Source of the DNA: Lichenostomus cassidix
Lineage: Eukaryota; Chordata; Aves; Passeriformes; Meliphagidae
Length of the DNA stretch: 64,000 bases
Direction of reading: 5' to 3'
Assembly: GCA_008360975.2 (NCBI GenBank)
Contig: CM039211.1
Span: forward strand, 21,548,943-21,612,942
Part shown: in pieces, positions 1-14,200 of the stretch
Position numbering within the stretch: the first letter of the stretch is position 1
Layout: each line of letters starts with the position of its first letter
Notes under the pieces: generated by a model
Databases searched by the model: none
What the model saw: the letters and a program-made list of their open reading frames with translations, nothing else
What the model was told of the DNA's origin: nothing
Made by a program: the position numbers and the translations under genes

Positions 1-3000
1 TTTGCATCCCAAGGCTCTGTTAGTGATTTTGGGTTTGTGGGGCAAGACTGAGCCATGTGGCAATATTCTCACATGCTTCACTGAAGTGCAGCCCACACCT
101 CTGTAGTTCTGTGGTGCCAGAAGGCGTCCTGGACTCATTACTTTATAATCAAGTGATGCTACAGAGAAGAATTCCTGCCTTCCTAGCATAGGGAAGTTTT
201 GGCACTTTTTTATTCTTACGTTTTCCCTGAAGCAGTTTAATAACATCTGGTGAAGGTGTTGGACAGATATGCATGAGATTTACTCATTTGTATCCACTTT
301 AGCAGTTTAGGAGATACCTGTTAATGGAAGTGGAAGACAAGACTACCACCTTTCAATTTTATTTTTTTTTTAACAGCATTGAAAACCAGCTGAACCGGTG
401 TGAAAAAGACAAAGGACGAATGTGACATTTTAATCCTGTGAGTAAAAAGGCATCTCAGGTACTGCCTCTCACTAAAAATACATGCATCTGAGTTTTTTCA
501 ATAACATGGCAATTTTGCCTGTCAGTTTCCCTCACTACCTACTTTACCAAAAGCAGATCTAAAGGTACCTTCATAAATATTGATGGCATTTTAACAGAAA
601 TCTTCCAGAATAAAGAGCTTGAGTGGACAAACAACTCATGCCCAAGAAATCATAAGTCAAGCATACCAAACCAAAAGGAGAGTTAGCAGAATGGACACAT
701 CAAGTCAATGTGGATCCAGTAGAATTTCACTGTTAGAAATCTCCTACAGCCTCTCACTCTGCCTGAATGTTCAGAGGATAGAGCAGGAAACCTAGGGAGT
801 GGTTGAAAGGTGGAAAATCGCTGGAGAATCCCACCTGCATGGAGGAACAGTGTTTTTCCTTCATGCTATGCTTTTAGTCCCTTCCTCCACTCAAACAGGC
901 AGCCTGCCATAATGGTAAATAAATAATTCGCTGGAATGAATAGCCCTGAAAAATGGACTTTTAGTAATATAAAGCCAAATTGATTTGGAATGACATAGTT
1001 CATAGATATTCTCCCTTACAGTAAGCTCAAAATTGTAAGAACAGTAAGAACAAAATTCATTGTTTTCCTGTTGTAAGACGAAGGTGAAATATGTAAGTTG
1101 AAAGATGAAGTCTTCATCCCCGCATTACCATATATTTACAGAAATTCATTGCTCCCCCCAAAAGAAACAAAATTATGTTTAATTTAAATCCCGTGGTCTT
1201 TTCTCCATATTCTCCATTCATTGACTAACAGAAATCCTCTTAATTTTAACCTTATTAGTGAGTAATGAAAGCAAAGACCCTCAACAATTTTTTTGCCACT
1301 AAGCAATTTTTACTAAGAACTTAAAATTCTTTTTATGCCAAGTCTTTGATGAGTACTAGAAGCACCTGCTTTCCTGCCAGAAGAACACATCACCCAGAAG
1401 AATACATGGGTCCATGGGAAAGGCTGTTCCTGGCACTGCTTATCTAGTTTCCCATACCTGGGCTCTGGCATCCCCACCTCCCTCTCGAGCCAGGCTCAGG
1501 CACAGTATCAGACCTTGCAGAATGGATATCTGAGGCTGTTTTGTATCTCTCTGCTTTCCCAGGGGATCAGTGAGAAGGCTGTGACCTGGGACAGTGTTTT
1601 CTGCTTCCTGTTTTGCCTAACCTAGACCAGGGTTCACAGCTGCCCAGGATATCCTTCATGCTCTTGGTTTGCCATGACATGCTGCTGGAGTTTTCTCTAA
1701 TCACGAACAATAATTATTGCACAAGGTGCCAGTGCTTCCTCAAGGTTCTTCATATCTTTCTGCTAATGTCATCAGTGAAATAAGGGAGGTGCACATCGAC
1801 TTTTTGAAGGTGTAACCATTTTCAGGATAGAAAAATCTGAATTAGCAAACATTGACAACACACAATCAAATAAGAAAGGAAATATATTTTCCATAATAAT
1901 AAGAAAAAAAATGGACAGATTCTGATGCATAATTTGAAAATTATTATCATAACCCTCTCATTTAAATGATTTACTGAGATACCGATGTTTGCTTCTGAAC
2001 TTCCCCATTATCAATAAAGAGAGAAAAGGTTATTCTTTCCATTAAAAGACTCTTCTTTTGGGTAAAGACTTCTGTCATTTTTGTGACATAATTTATTTCT
2101 CATAAATTCCTTTTATCTACTGTATTTCCCAAATCTGTTTGAAGTTCAGACAGCTCTAGACAGATGAAGTCACTGGCATGTATTTAAAAAACCCCTGCCT
2201 TTGAAATATAATCAATAGTTTCTGCATGATTCAACAAGGAGATCTCTAAAGAGGAAATACAATTCCTCTGTGTTCCCACGAACTATACTTTTATCTATCT
2301 TTGTGACCAATTCCAAAGTTTGCACATTTGACTTAGGGCAACTAAAATAATACAGCACATATTGGCCAATAAATCTTCGTGAAATGTAAACAACACACCT
2401 ACTTTAGAGAAACGAGGCATTTATAGGTGATGTTCAGGCTTCTGGAAGTATTCACATCATATTGGATATTTTTTTAGGTTCACTATAGGTCTTTACTTTC
2501 TAACAAAGCATTGACTCATTATGATAATGAAAGCTCTACCTGTTTAATGTAGCCATGTTGCAGTATCTTGTAAAGCATCACATACAAATGGTTATCAATA
2601 TTTCCCTTTTTACTGACCATAGAAATTGTTTTCTTTAAAAAAAAGGTATTTATTCATCTGTATTAATTTGGGTTGGTATTATTAAAAGATTTTTCAAGCA
2701 GGAGGTAGTTATTTGAAGGTAAAGATAATTGTTTGTTAGGATGCAGTCCTGCTTCAGATGTGTCAGAGGTAAAGCTGTCAGGCACTTTATGGCAGCAGGA
2801 TTCAACAGTGACGAGTCAAAGAAACTCCAGAAAACAGACTCTCTGGGTTTAAACAAAGAGAGAGTGCAGAATAAGGCCTCTTTTAATTAAATGACATTAT
2901 TGTCACAGTAGAAGCCTTCACAGTCATTTCTATGCACTGAAAACCACAGGTGATTGCCTACATGCACTGTGAAAAAATATTCAGTGAAATAATAAATGCA

Positions 3001-5949
3001 CCCACAGCAGTTCATAGCTCACCTCTCTCTATCACTTTGGTCTCTTCTTCCAGCAAATCATATCAGTCATGCATTCCACAAAACCATGAGTGAGCACGGT
3101 GAGTTAGGGAAGCAGGGGAGATACTGCTTTCCTCAGTAAAAGATGCTCCGATTGCAGCTGTGCGATTTATGGCAGAGATAGCCACAAAAGCAGTGTGATT
3201 TCTGACTGGCTGGCCAAGCCGATTCAAGCCAAGTGACCCTTCAAAACCCCGTTGTAAATTTCTTCCTTACACGGGTTCTCTGAAGAAATTTTGACCCACC
3301 ATGGTCCTCCTTCACTCAGGGATTCTACTCATCATCATCAAGGTTGAGCTTCCTGACCCTCTCAGGGTGCTCAGCTCTATCCTGAGCAGCAACGCCAACT
3401 CTGTGTTTGATGCTCTTCTCTGCCAGCATCAGTGCTCTTCTGGAGTTTCTGCTGTTTTCCTTTGGATTCATAATTGCAATTTATATGACTGTAACAGAGC
3501 TTTAGTGGGTTTTCTGACTTATTGAAAGGCAGAATGCATCCCTGAAGTGTTTGCTCTCCTTTATTTGTGTGAGGAAGCAAAAGCGAAGTCGCGGGATGCA
3601 GGCACAAATTGAGAAGATGCAGCAAATAAAGTTGTTTGTTAAAGCAGAGGTCTCACCATGGAAATGTGTCTCTATATCACCATGCTCTGACTAGACAAAG
3701 CAGTTTTCCTGCCTGTGAAGATCGAAATGTTGAAGTTCAAGAATTCATGACTTGATGATAATGTCTAGCTTGTCCTACCACCTGCACAAAATCACACCAC
3801 CGCTCTGTATTTCCTAAAATATTGGACTAGTATTCTCAAAATTTCCAAGCTGGGCCCATGACATTATCTTTCCACCAACACTGGCATCCTTGCCATTTTC
3901 CAGGGTTTAGAGATGCTTGAATGAAGCCTGATAAAACTTATTGGAGGAAGCATTTTAATAACAAGGTAACGCGGCAAATATTGAGAACTGTGCTCAATGG
4001 GAGAAGGTACCTCTCATGGTCCCTGCCTTCAGGACACATTCAATTAGCCTTCCCTGAAGTGTGGAATTACAGACAGACCTCCCCATTCATTTTTGCTTCT
4101 TAAAGTACCTGGGTATGACACCTATTCCACACTTGATTTTATCACCATGATAAAAAATCTATGTGGAAAAGCCCTGAGGAGGAAATGTGCAAATATTTGA
4201 TTTATTAGGTTTGAGCTGGTATAAGGGGATGAGTTGTGCTGATCTAATTAATGAAAAGAACTCCCCTTCACCAAGAAAAACAGCTGGAATAATAAAGGCA
4301 ATTCCATGAAAGTTTAAATTAAATGGAACCACTTAACACAGATCTTATTTCTTTTTCTGAGGTCTATTTCTCACAGGAATAATATCCCTCTGGAAAAAAA
4401 CCTAAAAACTGAAAAATCCTCATCCCAAAAAATCACACTGAACAAAATAAACTCCCAGAAAAACACTAAGAAAAACTCTTGAGTGTCATTTGTAATCCTG
4501 ACAAAAATGTCATTAATACTAAATGCTTGCAGCTCAGTAGAAAGGGTATGCTTACAGAAATTATTTATGTTTACATGTTTTAAGCATTTATAGCTTATTT
4601 GTCATTAAAAACAACAGAAACAAAAGGTACTCTGTACATCAATTGTAGTTTTCCTGAATGCAAAGTGGGTAATTGTAATTAGTGAGCTTTTATTTTTTAT
4701 GAGTGTTGTTTAGATGAAACTCAAAGTATGACAAAGTTAAACTGTGTCAACATATTCACATACTATCACAGGCATAAGCAGTTTTCACAAATATATTTGC
4801 CATGAAAAAATTTCCCTTGACTTCAAAAGAATCAGGTAATCTACAGATGAGACACTGAATTTTTCTCCTGTTTCTATATGGTGCAGCTTCATGGACATGA
4901 TTTAACACAGAGTTTGATCTCTTAAAGGATGGATGTGATTACAGCATGAACCAAAATACACATAAATTTGTGTGGGCTTGTAAATTTTGAATTTGGCCCA
5001 TTTCATTAAAAGAATCTTGAAAGTTCATAAGCCTACACATCTTTTCAGATGAGTTAGGAATGATTTATGATCCCGTACTAAAACTCATCCAAATATTTTA
5101 ATGCAAAACATGGCAAACAATGTTATTGCTTGCATCCATTGAAAACTGACAAATATTTTTTTACAAGGACCAGTAAGTTTTTCTCATTTCAGTTAAAACC
5201 TTTATAAAAATTTTTTATTAAAAATTGAGCATCTGTTCTCCTAAGTTATTTATGGAGAAATTTCTGTATGGAATTATTATCTTGTAAATGGTTTAGAAAA
5301 TATGCTGTGGATACGTAAAATAAGAGGTGTTTCAACATATTTGATGTTTTGGATGTAGTATTTGCACAGATGATTTCGACTTCCTGACTGGATGGATAGG
5401 ATTCTTAAAATTATATTTTGCATAACCACTATTTTGAAAGCAAAGCAGTTCCTCATTTAAATTTATTAATTTGCATTTTATGATGTAGTATTTCCTTGAA
5501 AGTACCTTAATTATTTTCTGCTTAAATTAAAGAAAAAAAAAAAAAGAAAGTGTGTACATAGAATAAATTCCTGGAAAAATTCCTGTGGGCACAGATTTGC
5601 TTAAACTTCCTTTCCTGCCCCCAATAACTTGGAGATGCTACTGCAATTTCAGGTGAAATGAACAAAACCAAAGAAAATCTTCATATAAACTTTTAAAATA
5701 TGAAAGTATTCTATTTCTTATACTTTTATGTTAGGTGACATCCACATGGCTTAAAAGGTTGTTTCTATTGTTAATCCAACCAGTCTAGGAGTCCGATCTT
5801 GACTCTCAGATATTTTTTCAAAATTTTCTCACTCCATCTAGGCCAGAGGTATCATTAAAGTACCTTTGTATAGGGTAATTTTCCTAACACTTCATCCTGG
5901 ACCAAATTAAGCTTGAAAGTAGGAAGACATTAAGACAAAAGAAAATACC
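1..5949. other. AT-rich non-coding DNA, no gene seen
   Basis: No open frame here is long or protein-like enough to call; the longest are 60-82 codons with no recognisable motif. I see no CR1 tail, LTR terminus or tRNA cloverleaf. A short A-rich run lies near 5,531-5,550. It could be intergenic or intronic; the sequence alone does not decide. Confidence 0.6.
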
Positions 5950-6546
5950 TTTAAAATCATTAAGTCCAACCACCAGCCTAGCACCACAGCCATGCTCACC
6001 AGTAAACCATGTCCACAAGTGCCATATCCACGTTTTTAAACAGTTCTAGGGATTGTCATTCCTCCACCTTGCCGTGCAGTTGGTTCTTTGTTCCAATGTC
6101 CTTCCTTTCCATGAATAAACTTTTTCCCACTATCTAATCTAAACCTCTTCTGGTGCAACTTGAGGCTATTTTTCCCTCTTACATGCAAGAAGTGTCCAAT
6201 CCCAACCTGGCTACACCCACCTGTCATGTAGTTGTAGAGACCAATAACGTCCCTCCTCAGCTTCCTTTTCTCCAGGCTAAACACTCCCAGCTCCCTCACA
6301 GGGACTTGTGCTCCAAAACCCTTGCTCAGCTCCATTGCCCTTCTCTGGACTCACTCCAGCACCTCAGTGTCTTTTTTTTGAGGAGCCCAAAACTGAACAC
6401 AGGGCTTGAGGCACAGCCTCACTGGTGCTCAGTACAGGGGGATAGTAACTGCCCTGGTCCTGCTGGCCCTACTGGTGCTGATACAGGCCAGGATGCCATT
6501 GCCCTTCTTGGCCACCTGGGCACGGATGGCTCTTGTTCAGCCGTTT
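5950..6546 (-). mobile_element. CR1 LINE fragment, C-terminal ORF2 and 3' UTR
   Basis: Read on the minus strand, an open stretch at 6,036-6,335 includes ELGVFSLEKRKLRRD followed by LYNYMTGGC. This matches the conserved C-terminal region of CR1 reverse-transcriptase proteins. The low-coordinate end reads, on the minus strand, as the usual CR1 3' end ('ggttggac...'). The copy is 5'-truncated, as most CR1 copies are, and cannot encode a working enzyme. The plus-strand open frame at 6,153-6,548 is a shadow of it. Confidence 0.88.
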
Positions 6547-9500
6547 AACCAAAAAACTCCTCTTGTTTATTATTGAACAAGACGGGCAACAACTTTAACA
6601 TGGCTTTTGTATCTTTCGCATGTCTTTGAAGTAAAGATACTCTCTGTACAGAAGTGGAAACAAATACAATGCAAAGGTCTAAAAATCAAGACTCCCTTTG
6701 CACTGAACAATCTTTATTAATGTGATGTGATTATTGATGGTGCTGAATAAAAAAGAATCATCTCTGAACTCAAGTTCCACAAAGGTCAATGTTTTAGTTT
6801 ATCTCCATTAGAAAATAGTGGGTCTGGCATTAGATTCAAAGCAAAAGATATTGTTCCTATACCTTTGGGACTACTCAAGGTGAAGGTTTTGTTTCAGCCC
6901 ATTTCTAACATTAATGCAGTCTACATCGTGAACATGCCAGACTCTTAGAAAAAGTAGACATCCTTGCTCCATAAAACTTAATCCTTTCAGAGAAGAAGAA
7001 AGACATATCCAAGTTCCTTTGAACAAAATGTTAGTTTGTAAATTACTGATGGGAGAATTTTTGTAATTTTACTTTATATTGAATTGAAAAGATAACATTA
7101 AAAATAATCTTCATTATTTTAGATGTTATTTTATAACATTTGAAGTTGCTCCTTTATAAAACAGTTGTTAGCATTTATCTTATTATAGTTGTATAGGTTT
7201 GGGTTTTTTTTAATTTCTAATCTAGTTTTCAAAAAAAATTTAAAAGCTTTATGCAATTAGGGGTACTGAACACCACTAGTCTATACAAAGGTTTTAGATG
7301 AATAAAGAAAAAGAAAGATAATTATAATTTTTTAAAATTTAAATCAGAAAATTGAAGACCATGAAATTATTTAACTTTAATCTTTGGGACCCAGTTAAAA
7401 GCTTATTACCGTCCATTCAGAATCTTAAAGAATTTGCAAAGGACATGTCAAGAAAATGCATACCTATGAAGATGCATCATTTAAGCTAAAAAGAGCTTTC
7501 AGACTTAGTCCTCTGTGGTAGTTTCTAACATAGCTTCTAAGTGTCTTCATTTAGACACAGAAGTCAATTAAAGAAATTAATGTAGTGCATGAGACAAGAA
7601 AGGCCTATGTTCAGCAGATTAGACTACACCAATGAATATTTTGTTGGCTTGGATGTGGGATTTACAGTGAAGGAGAGGTATCTTTTCCTACAAAACAAAT
7701 AAAAGACAGGTTATTGCAGGTAATTTTGAAAATATACATAATACTAAATCAAAGCAGTAATTTTTATAGGAGAGTGATTTCAGAAACTGTAAAATGTTGA
7801 TAGATTTTTTCACCTGATCATGTAGGAATATTTAAATATGAAATATATAATATACTTTGAAACAAAAATAATTTCCAAGCCACAGACCAATCTTAAGAGA
7901 ACTCTAAAAAATATGACAGTGCTGGAACAGTGAAATTCCACAAGGCAATCTACAAATATCAAATTGAAACAGAACAAGATCTTAACAATCTCTTTCCACT
8001 TGACTAAAGCCTCCACTGGAGAGTGTTAATACACATGGCAAGTAGACAAATGCTAACTGTCAGGATTTTAAATAATGATCACTGACAGTGATTGCTTCAT
8101 AATGATCACTGTCTCACCAAACAGCAAGAAAGAAATAATTGTTTACTTTAATTTTCCATCAGGCTATGTAAAGGATCAAATCTTTTCCATCTTTTTCAAA
8201 CAAAATTTGCTTTCAATTCAGATTTTTTTTCTTTTAACATGACTACCTTTCTTTTATAAGCCTGTTTCCTTAGAATTCAATTAATACAAAGAAAGCACTT
8301 TGCCAATGGCACAATCTTTCTTATTCTTTGGCATATTACTTCCTGCAAGTTAAATGTGAGTTCTTAAACTGGTCCAGTGCAGTTGTACCCTTAAAAGGAC
8401 TGAAGAGTCATAGCAAGTTTAGTTTGTTTTCACATAATACATTTGGCATCATCACTTGTTTTTCAATAATAAAGTCAGTAACATTGCTTCAGGTTTAAGA
8501 ACTGTGTGGCTAGAGTGCTCAACTGAGATTAAGGATTTTCACGGTAGCATTGATTTTGGTCAAATCACTTGTTTATAACCAAGTTAAAAGCCAACTTGTT
8601 TATAACCAAGAACCACTATTGTCATGAGAAAATTCCTATTTGGTAAAAGGTAGCAATAAAACTTCATGGAAATGGGTTTCAGTATTAAATTTTAGAGATT
8701 AACCTGAAACCTTAATAATCAAACACTAAGAGTTGATCATTGTATGTTTCAAGCAAGGCAAAAGTAATGCATATGCATTCTGATATCTACATTTTGTGGA
8801 GGGACTTAGGATGCTGTTATTAAACAATAATATCTTTCTATGCAATGATCTAAAAATATGGCAATTCATATGATTAGCTCAATTTAAAATTAAACTGAAA
8901 ATTGTTACTGATTACAATGGGATGCAATCGCATATAATACTTCATATTTCATTTCGTATATGTTTATATACATAATCATGCACACATAGCTATGCGCCTA
9001 TAGGTGCAAAATATGGGGAGATTCCTATTATCATTATCTAGATTTGCAGCAGCTTCAGCTTTAATTTCATAATACTTACTAATTTACTTACCAAGGGAGT
9101 GTCTAAAAAAATGCTACTGAAGCTAAAAACAGAAATGAAGATAGGCTGTAATTGTATGTCTCATATACAGAACTGTATCATATACAGGAAGCTAGCCAGC
9201 AACCCAGCTGATGGCATTTTCAAGCTGGGTGGTTATTCTGTGAAGTGCTCAAGGGAAGGCACTGCCCAAGCAGAGAACGTTCTCAGCAGGCAGCTCTGCA
9301 GCTTTGTTTGCAGCTTTGTTTGCAGCCTTGGGGAAATGTGAGTTCCTGGTCCCCATCCATCACTACTCTTTTACTCACTGAGGTCAGCCTTGTGTTGCTT
9401 GTCAATACCTAAAATGCCTCACAGACTTCATCTGATTAAAATTTCTTGGTGAAATGGAAGAGCAAGGTTATTATAGTCTGCATTTCATGCAAGTTTTGTA

Positions 9501-10954
9501 CATAGGGAACAGCAAAGGAAGCAAAGCAAGTAAAACAAAACCAGAATGGTAGATGTACCAAAAATGAAAGTGTAAGAAGTATTAGCTCTTGGTCTACAGA
9601 ACAAATCTTTTGGTGATTCAAACAAAATCAGTTATGTTGAAAAGTAAGTGAAATTCTGGATCAATATATCTGGTATCTTCCAAGGTGTCAGAACAAGTGA
9701 CCTGGGATGTGCACATGTCACGTAGCACTTTGTCAAGGGCTGGAGGATAGAAGATGGAGTATAGGATGCTAATGCAGTACATTTATTCCACATATCAAGC
9801 AAATAACCGCTTGCTAAACTATCCACATTGCTAAACTATCTGAAATATTGCAGGAGTTGTAGTTACAGTATTTAAGGAGATTAAGTAAAAATCTGCTTCT
9901 TAAAATATGAGAATAGTATAAGAAACTAGGAAAAATGTCTACAGGATCACCTCATCATTGAATGAAGTTAATGCATATCAGCAAAAACTCTCTTTTCAAG
10001 AATGGAAAAGTGGTATCATTCTACTGACTAGAAACTACAGGCAAAGCATCAGCAGCAATCAGGTCAGATGAGTATCATGGTCAGACTTAGACCAAGACTG
10101 ATGAATGATGTTTAGAAAAAATCAGAATATGATGTCTAAAAAGAATGGATTTCAGAGTAAAGCCATGATTTAAGACTGAAAGGAAATATAATCTCACAGA
10201 AGTGTAAAGTCTGTTCTCAAAAAACACTGTTCAGGAAATCTCAGTGCCAATTGGTGGAAAATTGGGCCCCACTTGATGAGATAAAAAACTGACTGTTAAA
10301 GCCAGTTTTGAAAATCCTGGTCCAAAATTATTAATGTTTTTCTAAGGTGATAGCCTGCAAACATTTCAAACACTGAAATAATATCTAAAAATATTCAGAT
10401 TTTTTTACACATGTAGTTTTGCAAAATAGGAAGTATCACAGATGATAGAATTACCTGATGAGGTTCAATTATATCCACTGGAACATGGTAGTAGAGACAC
10501 ACACAATTTCTACTTTTCAAGACAGCGTTGACTTCCTAATTTAAGTTTCTCTGAAGCACAGAGCAGTTAGTTCCTATTACATCTAACTGGAGCTGACAAC
10601 TGGGGCACTAAAGATACCTACATACACTAGTCAGAGGGGGTTTTATGTGTAATGCCAATTTTCAAACAATCAGAAGTTTAACAGAACAGATGTCTGAATT
10701 TCTGTGATACATTGAAGATCATAGATGCTATTCACTGAGGAAATACAATTCATATCTCACCCATTTTTGCCATTTTTACTTGTAAATTGCCATAGCCAAT
10801 TTAGAGTGCCAGCTACCTCAACTTCAAAAGTAAAAACCCTCTGTAAAAAGGCAGAAGGTTCTTTTTTTTTGTGTTTCCTGTGCTATTGCAGAAAGAGAAA
10901 TTGTGCTATTACAGAAAGAGAAGGCTTCACAGTGACATAATTGCATCCTTCCTG
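6547..10954. other. AT-rich non-coding DNA, no gene seen
   Basis: Only short open frames of up to about 80 codons without protein-like features. Small local repeats occur: a 17-bp direct repeat at about 8,567 and 8,593 (acttgtttataaccaag), and a 12-bp tandem motif (gcagctttgttt) near 9,297-9,325. I see no transposon ends. Confidence 0.55.
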
Positions 10955-11281
10955 TGCCTGAAGAGACCCTACAAGACAGATGGATAGGGACTATTTGTAA
11001 GAGTGTCTAGTGACAGGACAAGGGGAAGTGGCTTCAAACTAAAAGAGGGCAGGCTAAGATTGGATATTAGAAAAAGGTTTTTACTGTGAGGGTGGGGAGG
11101 CACTGTAACCTGTTACCCAGAGTTGTGGCTGTCCCATCCCTGGCAGTGTCTAAGGCCAGGTTGGATGGGGCTCTGAGTAACTTGTTCATGTAAAAGGTGT
11201 CCTTGCCTATGGCAGATGAGCTGGAACTAGATTATCTTTAAGGACCCTTCAACACAAACCATTATATGATTTTATGATTTG
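10955..11281 (+). mobile_element. CR1 LINE 3' end
   Basis: The plus strand shows the typical CR1 tail: the 'gtgacaggacaaggggaagtgg' type segment near 11,010, then the Trp/Gly-rich C-terminal region, then termination in ATTATATG-ATTTTATG-ATT at about 11,261-11,279. That is the degenerate octamer repeat that ends CR1 elements. About 330 bp remain; the 5' part is missing. Confidence 0.88.
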
Positions 11282-14200
11282 ATAAAAATTGCAAATAATC
11301 ATGATAAAAATTAATGAAACCCTTGGATCAGTGGTTATAGAAAAGCAAAACAGAACTCCAGTTCCCTGAACAAAATTTAAGTTTGGAAGATCAAGAAGCA
11401 GTAAAAATGCAGGGTAAAAAAAGTAAGCATAAAAGTAAACTACCATAAACAGCATAAACTTGTTGCAATAGCAACAGGATTGTATTTTTCTAATACAATA
11501 ACCCAACTGATGCAAGTGTTTGTATGAGATCACATCATGGAATCACATTGTCTCTCATGGACTTCTCGCTCCATGCTGATAATATCACACAATTTTAAAT
11601 ACGAAGGCACTACAGTCCTAGTAAGGTATCAAAATCCCATATGTAGGATTATGATATATTTATATAGGTACCCTAATACCTATATATAAGGTATCCTAAC
11701 AATTATATATAAAAGGTATCTTAATACCTATCTTGGAATCCTATCAAGGTCGCAAAACTTGTTAGAGTCTGTACCCTGGCATCTTGGATGAGAAAATGTT
11801 TAATATTGGTGATTGCAGCTAAGACAATCTTTGAGCACAGTTGCATTCAGTACTGGGATTAATGTGATCACATTAAACTGCATCTTTCCCAACTAAGAAC
11901 ACTTTTGTGTGCATTATTATATTACCTCTGTGCCGTGGTTTGTAAGAATGAAATGAAAAAAAGAGCCACAGTCCCAGAAGTTCAAACCAGAAAAGAAAAC
12001 CAAAATTAGCAGCTGACTTTACCACTTGCCAACTGATGACTTCAGGCTTGAAAGAGTTTTGGAAAATTACTCTCAGTAGCCAAATTAAACCCACCCTCTC
12101 CTCTATAATATTGCACAAATATTCCCTCTCCTCTTTCCATACTGCACAAAACCTCTTATTTCAAAAGTAAACATCAATAATAAAACATTTGTATATTAAC
12201 AGAGGAAAATCTTAATTTACAGTATGTACTATAAAATTAACAAATAAGGAAAATTATCAAGAGTTTTCATACCTAGGACAAACTTACCCTGTATGAATTA
12301 CAGAAGTCTTAAATGTCGAATTAGCAATGAGTATCTCTCTAATGATTATGATATGCTGTAAACTACCTAATGAGTATTAATGAGTGAAAAAGTTCACTTG
12401 AGGTATTCAGAAAAATCAGTGGAAACTGGGACATTACGGTGTTTTGGACTACTGCTTTCAAGAAATATGTTCCCACTAGGAGGAAATCACAATTTTAAAA
12501 CAGTGAGCAGGCAGTTGTTTTAGCCATCTACCTGCTTTATGAATCTTCTGGTCCTGCAGGGCTCCCCTGGGAGGAACCCCAAGGGCAGTGGCTCTGAAAA
12601 GGAGGAGAGGAGCCACTGGATAAGCTGAGACTGTGCAGGATCAGGGCCACTCTCACTCTGCAGAGCATGGCTAGCAGAAGGCTGTTCCTCCCCCTGACCC
12701 TCACCCAGCCTGCTGCAACACTGTGCAGGTTTTCTGTTCCTTAGGCTGCTTGGCTAATTAAACCAGGAAGCTTGCAACACAGCTGAGGTGGTCTCATGGC
12801 CTGAAGTGGTCACACACTTGCCACTCTGTCCATAGGAGAAAAGGGCATTGTTACAGCACCTAATTAGCAGAAGTAGTCACATTAAAAAGGTCATCTGATG
12901 ATAGACTATAACATCATTACCCACTTAAAATAGAAGAAATATTCATCCCACCTCTCCAAACATCTCAAAATAGGAATACTTTAGCTTTCCCAGGAGTCCA
13001 TTTAATTGCAGCTCAGCATAGGCAGTGAGGACAGGAGGTTTGAAGGCTGGTGCTCAGCATAAGGCAGCCTCACTTAGTATCATCCTTCTATTCTGAAAAA
13101 CACCAGCATTTTGTTCAATGGGACTTGCCATCCCTGTTTTACATAGCTATTTTTAAGCATTCAGTTTGAAACAAATAGCAGAGGCAGTCTATGCCTGAAA
13201 TTACTCAGGAATTTTCATTCTTTGCTTCAGAGTAACTCCTCCCACAGTACAAATTTTATTCCTCCTTTTAAAGCATCTGTACAAGATTATTTGTTGTGTT
13301 ACGCTCACTGAATTGTGCAGAAGTTACAACTGAATGGTTATCCTGAATCATCCAAAAGTTACAACTCTCAAGATTAGTAGATTTATAAATAGGCCTTTTA
13401 AACTGTTCTGAGAGGATTTCTCCCCAAATGAACATAATTTTCATTAAGCAGCATTCTAAGTATTACAGAAAGGCTAACAGATGCTCACACTCTATATTAT
13501 GGTCGAAGAAAATGCTGAACTTATTGATAAATGTAGTAACAAATTCAGCATTAAGTAAGTAGAACATCCCAAATAATCATGTTAAACTTCTTTATTCTGG
13601 TAGGTAATAATAGGATTTAAATACAGAGTGCTGCTGAAACTGTAAAACGCACTTCAGTGCCAGAGGAAGAAAATGTCATTACTACTCAACACAAATCATG
13701 GGAGATTATTTAATTAGGGAAGTTTCATCCTTTAAGCAAATAAAACAACCTGAGTCTGCCTTACTTCCTTCTGACTCCCGCCATCAATTCACTGAAACAT
13801 TTTGATCAAAAGCATGGTTTAAATCCACATCATATGCTTCCACAACACCTACTTTACACTTATTAGCCATTTCTAAGCTTCTTCTAAATGAAATGGGGGG
13901 GACAATAATTTCTGGCCATGTCTTCCAGATACAGACTTCTTGTTGGTATTTAATCTTGCTTTCTCTTCTTTCCTCTGTTTTCTGTGGTCAATTATCCTGT
14001 TTTCTACTGTTATTTCTTTTGCTAATCACAACATTTTACAACCTTGTTCTCAAGCCTATATTCCACACTATTAAGACCTTATTATGTATTCATACTGCAA
14101 ATGCAGGAGGTTTTCAGTGCAGGCATTATGTCTTAGCCATTACAGTAAATTCAGTGCCTGTGTCTTGCACCTTTTGTCCCTTAAAAGCTTTGTCTTAAAA

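Noticed and set aside
12545..12800. GC-richer patch as a possible exon
   Set aside because: No open frame with plausible splice sites and no recognisable protein content.
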